Shown here piece by piece: positions 45,440 through 53,040 of a stretch of DNA of 64,000 bases; the stretch's first letter is position 1; every line of letters begins with the position of its first letter. Made by a program: the position numbers and the translations under genes. The stretch is from the NCBI RefSeq assembly GCF_000227745.2, contig NC_018012.1, positions 2,154,501 through 2,218,500 of the forward strand. The letters are read 5' to 3'. The notes under the pieces are model-generated. The model was not told the DNA's origin and made no database searches. It saw only the letters and a program-made list of their open reading frames with translations. The stretch is from Thiocystis violascens DSM 198. Lineage in GTDB: Bacteria > Pseudomonadota > Gammaproteobacteria > Chromatiales > Chromatiaceae.

Positions 45440-45513
45440 GGCAATCGACCGGATGAAATCATGTTGGCACAGCATAGGTGACCGGCTTTCACGCCCAGTT
45501 CATCGATACAGCC

Positions 45514-46779
45514 TTACGCGAGCATCGCGATGAGCCTCTCCGCCGCGCGCGCGGCGCCGTCGACAGGCTCCAGTTCAGCGGTCAGTCGGGTCGCGGCCTG
45601 CTCATACCGGGGCGTGCTCAGGACGCGTTCCAAGGCTCGAACCAGTTTGGGGGCGGTGAGCCTGCGCAACGGGATCACGCGCGCGACGCCGAGTTTGGTC
45701 GTGCGGAGGGCATTGTCCGGCTGATCGAAGGCCAGGGGCACGATCACCTGTGGGCGCCCGGAGCGCATGGCCCGCGCCAAGGTTCCGATTCCGCCCTGAT
45801 GGACGACCGCGACCGCATGCGGGAAAACCGCTGAGTAGGGCAAATAGGGGAACGCCCTGATCCCGGGAGGAAGCTCGCCGAGTTGAGTCGGCCCGGTCAG
45901 CAGCACGGCCCGACGCCCCAGCCGCACCGCAGCCGACACCGCGTGTTCCCAGAACGAACCGGCAACCAACACGGCCAAGGATCCCAGCGCAAACACGAGC
46001 GGCGCTTCACCCTCGGCGAGAAAGGCCCTGAACTCGGCGAGTTGATCCGGATCGGCCTCACCGTCATAAACCGGGTTCCCGGTGATCTCGGTGCGTGCCG
46101 GCCAATCCGGCTGCGGTGCAGCGAGCGCCCGGTCGAACAGCGCCAAGTTCAGATAGGGTGAATACTGCCCCTCGAACAGGGCCGGACCGGCCAATGCCGA
46201 GACGCCAAGCTCGCGACGCAGCGCGTGCAGCGGGGCCTCCCAGGCGAAGACCTGCTTCCTGCCCATGGCGAACGCCGCGCGATGGAACCTCGGCCCGAGC
46301 CGACGCAATCCAAACAGCCAGGCCGCCGAGGGGATCAGCGGCGGGTCGTAGGTCGACATGAAGGACATCGGTGTCAGCAGGGTCGCCACCCAGGGCAGCC
46401 GACGCTGCTCGGCGACGATGGGCACTGTCATGCCAAGGGTCTGCGAGACCAGCAAATCGACACCGCTCGCCGCCTCCACCATCACCTGGTAGGTCTCGCG
46501 CAGTTGGGGCATCACCAGCTCGCGCACCAGGAACTCTTCGCCCCCGCGCGCAGTGAGCACGGCGAGCATCCGCTCCATGGCCGCCTGACCGTCGCCCTGA
46601 ACGCTTGCCGTTGGGATCGTTTCGACGAACCCGACCCCCGCGCGCTCGACGGATTGCCGGTGTTCCCCGTTGGTGGCGATCACTGCGCCGTGTCCGCGCT
46701 CAAGCAGGGCCTTGGCCACCGCGATGTAAGGGTGAAGATCTCCGAGAGACCCCATGGTCGAAAAGAGAAGACGGGCCAT
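45514..46779 (-). CDS. crtX: carotenoid glycosyltransferase-like (GT1)
   Basis: A 421-residue GT-B glycosyltransferase. The N-terminal acceptor domain begins ARLLFSTMGSLGDLHPYIAV and includes GHGAVIATNGEHRQSVERAG. The C-terminal donor domain has PLVFALGSLAV and VVHQGGIGTLARAMRSGRPQ, then PLAFDQPDNA, the UDP-sugar signature HxGGxGT. Placed upstream of crtB on the same strand, in the position of crtX-type genes; a role in making rhodopin glucoside is likely. The family also covers sterol and macrolide transferases, so the acceptor is not proven. Confidence 0.72.
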   Translation of the reverse strand: MARLLFSTMGSLGDLHPYIAVAKALLERGHGAVIATNGEHRQSVERAGVGFVETIPTASVQGDGQAAMERMLAVLTARGGEEFLVRELVMPQLRETYQVMVEAASGVDLLVSQTLGMTVPIVAEQRRLPWVATLLTPMSFMSTYDPPLIPSAAWLFGLRRLGPRFHRAAFAMGRKQVFAWEAPLHALRRELGVSALAGPALFEGQYSPYLNLALFDRALAAPQPDWPARTEITGNPVYDGEADPDQLAEFRAFLAEGEAPLVFALGSLAVLVAGSFWEHAVSAAVRLGRRAVLLTGPTQLGELPPGIRAFPYLPYSAVFPHAVAVVHQGGIGTLARAMRSGRPQVIVPLAFDQPDNALRTTKLGVARVIPLRRLTAPKLVRALERVLSTPRYEQAATRLTAELEPVDGAARAAERLIAMLA

Positions 46780-46793
46780 GGCTCTCTCACTCT

Positions 46794-46875
46794 AAACCGC
46801 GTCCAGCACCAGGGGCCGTGCGTGGCACGGCGGGCGTGAACACTGAAACAGCGCTGCTCGCTCTGGACGCGGTTT
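46794..46875. repeat. MITE-like element C, AAACCGCGTCCAG ends
   Basis: An 82-bp segment with perfect 13-bp terminal inverted repeats (46794-46806 and 46863-46875), filling the gap between the glycosyltransferase start and the crtB stop. Same ends and size as the elements at 39537-39729. Confidence 0.65.
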
Positions 46876-46877
46876 CG

Positions 46878-47945
46878 TTAACGCATGCTGACCGCGCGCT
46901 CGCGTTCTTCGAGTTGCTCGAACAACTCCAGCACCCAGATCACGCGACTGCCGCCGCTGCCCAAGGCTGGGCTCCTCTTCAGTTGCGGTGTCGCGGCAAC
47001 GACGGCGTCGACCAGGAAGCGCGTTTCTTCGAGGGCGGGGGCGGCGATATAACGCGAGGTCAGGATAGCCTTGCCGAGGATGGGCGCCAAGAGTTGCAAC
47101 TTCCGCTGCGGCGGCACCACGGCGCGACGGGAGATGGAATCCAGTCCGTGCCGCTCCACCTGACGCCCGATCTCGGAGTAGAGATAACGCGCGGCATTGA
47201 TTCCCGCCCGACAGTTGATGGGCAACCCGGCGATGCCGGCATCCGAACGCTGATAGAGCATCTCCGCCGCCTGCAACAGACGCTGGACCACGGACGCCAG
47301 CGCCTCGTTGAAAACGGGTTCCTTGAGCCACTCGTCCGGGTCGATCCCCACCTCGCGCAGCCATTGCCGGGGCAGATAGAGCCGACCGTTGCGCGCATCC
47401 TCGCCCACGTCACGGCAGATGTTGGTGAGCTGCATGGCCACGCCCAGATCGCAGGCACGGGCGACGAGTTCCGCCGAGCGCGCGCCCATCAGGGTTGCCA
47501 TCATGGCGCCGACGGTGCCGGCGACCCGCGCCGAATAGTCGTAAATGCCTGAAAGATCCTCGTAGCGGCGTCCTTCCGCGTCCCACTCGAAGCCCTCCAG
47601 CAGGGCTTCGAGCAGACGCTTCGGCATGGCGAAATTCACCACGACATCGGCCAGCGCGCGATCGGCCGGATCGTCGATCGGACAGCCGTCATAGATCCGG
47701 TCCAGCCGCTTATGGAGCATGGTCAGGGCTGCGGCTTGCGCCACCGGATCACCCTCGACGCAATCGATGGCATCGTCGGCAATGCGGCAGAAGGCATAGA
47801 GCGCGATGGCCGGATCGCGGAAGCGCTGCGGCAACAAAAAGGAAGCCGCATAAAACGAGCGCGAGCCGTCGCGCAGCAGGTCGCGACAAGCGGCGATATC
47901 CGCCGCCGACGCATGCGAGGTCACTGGACCCATCGAATTAGACAT
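46878..47945 (-). CDS. crtB: phytoene synthase
   Basis: A 355-residue squalene/phytoene synthase that condenses two GGPP. CRDLLRDGSRSFYAASFLLP opens the domain; the first Asp motif is in AFCRIADDAID and the second in QLTNICRDVGEDARNGRLYL. ATG 47943-47945 overlaps the crtI stop (ATGTCTAA), so the two are coupled; ATG 47931-47933 is an alternative. Full length. Confidence 0.95.
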   Translation of the reverse strand: MSNSMGPVTSHASAADIAACRDLLRDGSRSFYAASFLLPQRFRDPAIALYAFCRIADDAIDCVEGDPVAQAAALTMLHKRLDRIYDGCPIDDPADRALADVVVNFAMPKRLLEALLEGFEWDAEGRRYEDLSGIYDYSARVAGTVGAMMATLMGARSAELVARACDLGVAMQLTNICRDVGEDARNGRLYLPRQWLREVGIDPDEWLKEPVFNEALASVVQRLLQAAEMLYQRSDAGIAGLPINCRAGINAARYLYSEIGRQVERHGLDSISRRAVVPPQRKLQLLAPILGKAILTSRYIAAPALEETRFLVDAVVAATPQLKRSPALGSGGSRVIWVLELFEQLEERERAVSMR

Positions 47946-49437
47946 AGGTTGAGGCATCGGGCACCACCGTATCGAGGACACGGGCCGACGATAGGACACC
48001 GGGCACACCCGCGCCCGGATGCGTCCCCGCACCGACCAAGTAAAGACCATCCACCTCTTCGCTTTGATTGTGCGGGCGGAACCACGCACTCTGCATGAGG
48101 ATGGGCTCAAGACTAAATCCAGCCCCATGATAAGACAGCAGGCGATCCTGAAAATCCTGGGGTGTCGTGACGAGCGAGGTCGCAATCTGATCTTCCAGCC
48201 CTGGAAGGATCGTTTCACTCAGATAACGGGCGATCCGGGCGCGATAGGGTTCGGCCTCGGCCGCCCAGTCGGTCCCGCCGCCAAGATGCGGCACGGGGGC
48301 CAGCACATAGAAGGTATCGCAACCCTCCGGGGCCAGACTCGGATCGGTCGCCGTCGGGCGATGCAGATAGAGGCTGAAGTCCTTAGCCAGCGTCTTGTGC
48401 TTGAAGATGTCGTCCAGCAGTTCCCGATAACGCGGGCCGAGCATGATGGTGTGGTGTTTCACGTCGGGGTACTGGCGCTTGGTGCCGAAATACCAGACGA
48501 ACAGACCATTGGAATACTTGGCGCGCTCAAGACGCTTGTCGGTCCAATGCTTGCGAACGCTCGCTGGCAGCAGCTTACGGTAGGTGGTCGCGGCATCGGC
48601 GTTGGAGATGATGACCGGGGCCGCGATCTCCTCGCCGGACGCCAGACGCACCCCGGTCGCTCGGCGATCCTTGACCAGGATCTCGGACACTTCTTCCTTG
48701 TAACGGATGTCCCCGCCCTGCCCTTCGATCAGACTGACCATTCCCTTGACCAGCGATCCGGTGCCGCCCATGGCCGAATGCACGCCCCATTTGCGCTCCA
48801 GGAAGGAGATCAGAACATAGATGGACGTGACCGTGAAGGGATTGCCGCCGATCAGCAGCGGATGGAAGGAGAGCACCTGCCGGATGAACGGATCCTTGAT
48901 GTACTTGGAGACCATCCCATAGACCGTGCGATAGCTCTGCAGCAGGGCCATCTCGGGCACGATCCGCGCCATGTCCGTCCAAGACGTAAAGGGCACATGC
49001 GCCAGATCTTCGAAGCCGACCTTGAAGACGGACTCGCTCATTTTCATGAAGCGGTCATAGCCATCCGCGTCGGCGGGCGAGAACTGCCGGATCTGCGCCT
49101 TGACCGCCTCCGCGTCGCCGTTGTAATCGAAGATCCGGCCGTCGTCGAAACGAATCCGATAGAAGGGATCCATCAACTTGAGTTCGATCTCGTCGGAGAA
49201 CACGCGACCGCAGAGGCCCCAGAGTTCGTCGAGCAAAAAGGGCGCGGTAATGATGGTCGGCCCGGCGTCGAAGGTGAAGCCGTCCTGCTTGTGAACGTAG
49301 GCACGCCCGCCAGGGGCATCGAGACGTTCGAGGACCGTGACCCGATAACCGCGCGCGCCAAGCCGCACCGCGGCGGCCAGGCCGCCAAAACCGCTGCCGA
49401 TCACGACCGCGCGTGGTTTGGTCAAATCGGAATTCAT
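47938..49437 (-). CDS. crtI: phytoene desaturase
   Basis: A 499-residue FAD enzyme that desaturates phytoene, probably in four steps to lycopene. FAD fold AVVIGSGFGGLAAAVRLGAR, then GGRAYVHKQDGFTFDAGPTI; C-terminal GLYLVGAGTHPGAGVPGVLS. The start is either ATG 49435-49437 or TTG 49465-49467 (ten residues more, with AGG ten bases before it); neither has a strong RBS. First gene of crtI-crtB-crtX, controlled from the site at 49488-49505. Confidence 0.95.
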   Translation of the reverse strand: MNSDLTKPRAVVIGSGFGGLAAAVRLGARGYRVTVLERLDAPGGRAYVHKQDGFTFDAGPTIITAPFLLDELWGLCGRVFSDEIELKLMDPFYRIRFDDGRIFDYNGDAEAVKAQIRQFSPADADGYDRFMKMSESVFKVGFEDLAHVPFTSWTDMARIVPEMALLQSYRTVYGMVSKYIKDPFIRQVLSFHPLLIGGNPFTVTSIYVLISFLERKWGVHSAMGGTGSLVKGMVSLIEGQGGDIRYKEEVSEILVKDRRATGVRLASGEEIAAPVIISNADAATTYRKLLPASVRKHWTDKRLERAKYSNGLFVWYFGTKRQYPDVKHHTIMLGPRYRELLDDIFKHKTLAKDFSLYLHRPTATDPSLAPEGCDTFYVLAPVPHLGGGTDWAAEAEPYRARIARYLSETILPGLEDQIATSLVTTPQDFQDRLLSYHGAGFSLEPILMQSAWFRPHNQSEEVDGLYLVGAGTHPGAGVPGVLSSARVLDTVVPDASTYV

Positions 49438-49487
49438 TTCAGAAATGTGGGGGGCGGCGAGTGTCAAGTCTGCATTACCTAAGTCTA

Positions 49488-49505
49488 TGTCAATACAGAT
49501 TGACA
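49488..49505 (-). promoter_or_regulatory. PpsR/CrtJ-type site upstream of crtI
   Basis: Perfect TGT-N12-ACA, 50 bp before the ATG. TAGACT on the minus strand (49482-49487) abuts the site and could be the -10 box, as in puf and bchC. No good -35 is seen. Confidence 0.62.
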
Positions 49506-49660
49506 GTATAGCAGGATCCTTGCCGTGTCAGACCCTGCGTACAGACCAAAGATTGACAGGAATCAGGCGCCGGGGCATTGCGGTGTTGAAAACAGCGGAG
49601 AACGGACAAGGATGATCGGCCTCCTCGCCCTCGAAGATCATCGCATCCGATTGCCGCACG

Positions 49661-49745
49661 GCCATTCGGTGAAGCCGTTCGTGGTGAGTTCGTCGAAGCC
49701 GTTCGTGGTGAGTTCGTCGAACCACGAACGGCTTCACCGAATGGC
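49661..49745. repeat. long palindrome with internal 24-nt tandem repeat (hairpin family copy 3)
   Basis: Perfect 25-bp arms, 49661-49685 and 49721-49745. Inside, a 24-mer (49671-49694) is repeated exactly at 49695-49718. The core CGTTCGTGGTGAG with TCGTCGAACCACGAACG matches hairpin 2 of the composite repeats at 9129 and 34247, but the outer arm sequence is different again. Lies between the crtI promoter and the ADP-ribosylglycohydrolase stop. Confidence 0.88.
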
Positions 49746-49784
49746 AGTCATCCGATTGTCTAAAGACCATGGCCGCGAGACGAC

Positions 49785-50759
49785 TCACGCGTCCTTCGGC
49801 GAGCGGCGACGTTCCGACAGATCCAGGAGACGGTCGGCCAAATCGAGGATTGCGTCGCTCAACGCGATCCGGACGCGCCAGCTTTCGGGAATGGTCGCGT
49901 GGCCATAATAGGCCCCCGCGAGTTGCCCATAGATCGCCCCGGTGGTGTCGGCATCCTCCCCAAGATTGACCGCCTTGAGCGCCCCGTCCCGGAAATTGTC
50001 GGTCGTCCAGAAGGCCCAGAGCGCCGCCTCCAGGGACTGGACGACGTAGCCGGTGCCGCGAATCATGGGGGGCTCGCGTTCCTTGAACCGCCCGGCGGCG
50101 ACGGCGTCGATCTGGCGGCTGAGCGGATGCGTCGTCCAGTCCACCCCAGGCGGCGCGAAGCGGGGACCGAGCAGTTCGTCCCGAGCAATTCCCTGGAGCG
50201 CGCCGACGATCAGACCCGCCAGATAGCGGCAGGCGTCGACCGCCTCCGGCGCGGCGTGGGTGGTGCGCGACATCCGGCCCGCGAGCCGGACGGCCTCGGC
50301 CGGCGCGTGGGCAAAGGCGAGCGGCACGGGCGCCAGACGCATCAGCGAACCGTTGCCCGCGGTATGCGGATCGGTGGATCCCGCGAAGGGATTCCAATCG
50401 TTCTCGAACCGCGTCAGCGCGGCGGCAATCGTATTGCCGATGTCGAAACAGCGTCCGTTGCTGCTCCAGTAGCCCTCGTCGCGCCAGCGCAGATAGCGGC
50501 GCATCTGATCCTCGGCGTCGAAACCGTCGCGGGCGATCAGACTCTCGGCAAGACAGAGCGCCATGGAGGTGTCGTCCGTCCACTGCCCTGGAGCGAGCCG
50601 GAAAGGACCGCCGCCAAGCATGTCGTCGATCGGGGCGAAGGCTCCCGGTCGCGTGAATTCCAGCGTGGTCCCGAGCGCATCGCCCACGGCCAGACCGATC
50701 AAGGCGCCGCGCGTGCGATCCCGGCGCGACAGTTCCGTTTCAAGCGTCATTGCATTCAT
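49785..50759 (-). CDS. ADP-ribosylglycohydrolase
   Basis: A 324-residue hydrolase of the ARH/DraG fold. GALIGLAVGDALG at the N-terminus, QWTDDTSMALCLAE with the metal Asp-Asp, GNGSLMRLAPV in the middle, and LGEDADTTGAIYGQLAGAYY with the second metal cluster near the C-terminus. These are the binuclear magnesium-site motifs. It may remove ADP-ribose from proteins or small molecules. The start ATG 50757-50759 lies inside the end of recD, so it is coupled to recBCD; ATG 50748-50750 is possible too. No dinitrogenase ADP-ribosyltransferase (draT) is nearby. Confidence 0.86.
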   Translation of the reverse strand: MNAMTLETELSRRDRTRGALIGLAVGDALGTTLEFTRPGAFAPIDDMLGGGPFRLAPGQWTDDTSMALCLAESLIARDGFDAEDQMRRYLRWRDEGYWSSNGRCFDIGNTIAAALTRFENDWNPFAGSTDPHTAGNGSLMRLAPVPLAFAHAPAEAVRLAGRMSRTTHAAPEAVDACRYLAGLIVGALQGIARDELLGPRFAPPGVDWTTHPLSRQIDAVAAGRFKEREPPMIRGTGYVVQSLEAALWAFWTTDNFRDGALKAVNLGEDADTTGAIYGQLAGAYYGHATIPESWRVRIALSDAILDLADRLLDLSERRRSPKDA

Positions 50760-53040
50760 CGAGCGTCTGTCCCCTGGAAAGACCGATCCCACTCACGCGC
50801 CGAACCCGGCGTTCCAGCGCATCGCCCAGCACGGACGGTTCGCGATAGAGCAGCGTGAAGGCGTGTCGCGAACGGGTGATACCGGTATAGACCAACTCGC
50901 GGGTGAGGACCGGATTTGAGGTATCCGGCAGAATGAGCACGGTGTGATCGAATTCCGAGCCCTGTGATTTGTGCACCGTCATGGCAAAGACGGTCTCCAC
51001 CGCTTGCAGACGGCTGGGCAGGATCCAGCGGATGCCGCCGGAACCGTCGCCGGCGGGAAAGGCCACGCGCAACACACGACGTCTTGCCCCAATCTCCTGA
51101 CCGCCAAGCTCCGCTCCTTCGACTCCGCTCAGGACAGGCCCTGCGACTCCGCTCAGGACAGGCCCTGCGACGCCACTCAGGGCAGGCCCTTCGACGCCGC
51201 GCGGGGCCAGCGGCAGCGCGAGCGTGATGCCAATGTCGCCGTTCATCAGGTGCAGGCCATAGTCGTTGCGGGTGACCAGCACCGGGCGGCCGGCGAACCA
51301 GTGACGATCCGCGCCCGCCGTCCCGAGGGCGTCGCCCCCACTCAGCAATCCGGCGTCCTTGAGCACCTCGACGATCCGTCGGTTCAGCCCTTCCACGCCC
51401 CACGGTCCCTGACGCAGCGCGGTGAGCAACTGGAATCCTTCCTGCGCCTTGAGGACGGCGCGCGCCCACCGATCCAAGGCGTCGCGGGTGGCGTCGTCGC
51501 CCGGATCCTCGTCGCGCATCCGGGTCAGATAGGCGCGATAGCCGTCGCGAACCAGGGCGGCGAATTCCGGGCTACCCGTGTCGCGCAGTTGGATGGCGTC
51601 GATCCGGCCCAGTTTCCCGTCGCTGACGCTCCGCTGGCGCTCGAACAGACTCAGCACGGCGCTCAGACGCGCGGTCGGCGGCTGGCGCTCCGGTGTATCG
51701 TCGTGACGTCGATCGTCGTTGACCAGCGCGGCGAGCGCCCCGATGCCGCCTTCGGGCTTGAAGCGATAACTCTTGCGCAACATGACGATAGCCTGATCTA
51801 GCGGCTCGCCGGCGTCGTCGAGGTACGTGTCGGGAATGGTCGCGCCCGTGACCCGGCGCAGCCAGTCGCGGGTGACCGGGAGATAGTGCGCGGCGCGCGC
51901 GCGCTGACAGAGATCGCCCAGCACGGCGCCCGCCTCCACCGAGGCCAGTTGGTCCTTGTCGCCCAGCAGGATCAGGCGCGCATCGGGACGCAACGCCTCC
52001 AGCAGACGGGCCATCATCTCCACGTCCACCATCGATGCCTCGTCGACCACCACCAGATCGGCCGGGAGCGGATGGCCGGCATGATGGCGGAAATGCCTGC
52101 TGTCCGGGATCGAGCCGAGCAGCCGGTGCAGGGTCGTCACCTCGGTGGGAATCTCGCGGCGAACCTGTTCGCCATTCGGAACGGCGTCGAGCGGCAGGTC
52201 CGCCACCCGCGCGGCGATGGATTCGTTCAGACGCGCGGCGGCCTTGCCGGTGGGCGCGGCCAGACGGATGCGCAGCGGCGGCTGGCCGCGCCCGATGGCC
52301 AAGCCCTGCAACAGCGCCAGCAGACGCACCACAGTGGTGGTCTTACCGGTGCCCGGACCGCCGGTGACGATGGCGAAGGCGCTGCGGGCCGCCAGCGCGC
52401 AGGCGATCTTTTGCCAGTCGCAGGGATCGGACGCCGCGTCCTGGTCGACGACGAACAGCGCGTCGAGCAGCGCGCGCAGGTCCGTTTCCGGCAGTTCGAG
52501 CCGCTGGTCGAGACGCGCGCGGATGCCGTCGAGGATGCGCGACTCGTACCGCCAGTAGCGCCGGAGATAGAGCAGCGGTCGCGCGGGCGTGCCTTCCAGG
52601 ACGAGGGGGGATGCCGCGTCGTCGGTGGCGTCGCGGTCCAGCCGGTTGTGGACCGCCGGGCTGCGGCTCAGGCGTCCGACCCAGTCCGCCAGCGTCAGTC
52701 CGCGCAGAAGGGCGCTCAAGTCGGCACGCACCTCGGCGGCGGTGTCCACATCGTCGCGCAGTCGGGTGAGCAGGGCGTCCGGACGCTCCCGCGCGCCGGC
52801 AAGATCGAGACAGACATGGCCGTGTCCATTGCGCTCGCTGGTCAGGGCGACAGCGAGCAGCACCGCCGTGTCGGTCTCCGGTCCGTGTCGATGAATGAAG
52901 CGGGTCAGGGCCAGATCCAGCGCGCGCAGCGCGCCGGCATCCGCCCAGGCGCGCAGACGGGCGAGCAGATCCTCGGCCTCGACAGGCGCAAACCCTTCGA
53001 CTCCGCTCAGGGCAAACGGATGGGACGTCCGGGTGTCCAT
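50740..53040 (-). CDS. recD: exodeoxyribonuclease V alpha subunit
   Basis: A 766-residue SF1 helicase, longer than the about 610 of E. coli RecD. Walker A AIVTGGPGTGKTTTVVRLLA and Walker B VVDEASMVDVEMMARLLEAL are intact; the C-terminal MTVHKSQGSEFDHTVLILPD is motif V/VI-like. Two repeat-derived insertions lie in frame: FALSGVEGF near residue 10 and the 24-nt repeats at 51121-51192. The ATG overlaps the recB stop by one base. It works with RecB and RecC at double-strand breaks. Confidence 0.92.
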   Translation of the reverse strand: MDTRTSHPFALSGVEGFAPVEAEDLLARLRAWADAGALRALDLALTRFIHRHGPETDTAVLLAVALTSERNGHGHVCLDLAGARERPDALLTRLRDDVDTAAEVRADLSALLRGLTLADWVGRLSRSPAVHNRLDRDATDDAASPLVLEGTPARPLLYLRRYWRYESRILDGIRARLDQRLELPETDLRALLDALFVVDQDAASDPCDWQKIACALAARSAFAIVTGGPGTGKTTTVVRLLALLQGLAIGRGQPPLRIRLAAPTGKAAARLNESIAARVADLPLDAVPNGEQVRREIPTEVTTLHRLLGSIPDSRHFRHHAGHPLPADLVVVDEASMVDVEMMARLLEALRPDARLILLGDKDQLASVEAGAVLGDLCQRARAAHYLPVTRDWLRRVTGATIPDTYLDDAGEPLDQAIVMLRKSYRFKPEGGIGALAALVNDDRRHDDTPERQPPTARLSAVLSLFERQRSVSDGKLGRIDAIQLRDTGSPEFAALVRDGYRAYLTRMRDEDPGDDATRDALDRWARAVLKAQEGFQLLTALRQGPWGVEGLNRRIVEVLKDAGLLSGGDALGTAGADRHWFAGRPVLVTRNDYGLHLMNGDIGITLALPLAPRGVEGPALSGVAGPVLSGVAGPVLSGVEGAELGGQEIGARRRVLRVAFPAGDGSGGIRWILPSRLQAVETVFAMTVHKSQGSEFDHTVLILPDTSNPVLTRELVYTGITRSRHAFTLLYREPSVLGDALERRVRRVSGIGLSRGQTLDECNDA
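51121..51192. repeat. three in-frame 24-nt repeats inside recD
   Basis: Units at 51121-51144, 51145-51168 (identical) and 51169-51192 (three or four changes), each GACTCCGCTCAGGACAGGCC plus four bases. They translate on the minus strand to repeats of GPVLSGVA/E. Since 24 is a multiple of three the frame is kept. The stretch falls between conserved helicase segments, probably a surface loop. Confidence 0.88.

Noticed and set aside
48019..49482. 487-residue plus-strand frame opposite crtI
   Set aside because: Antisense shadow of crtI.
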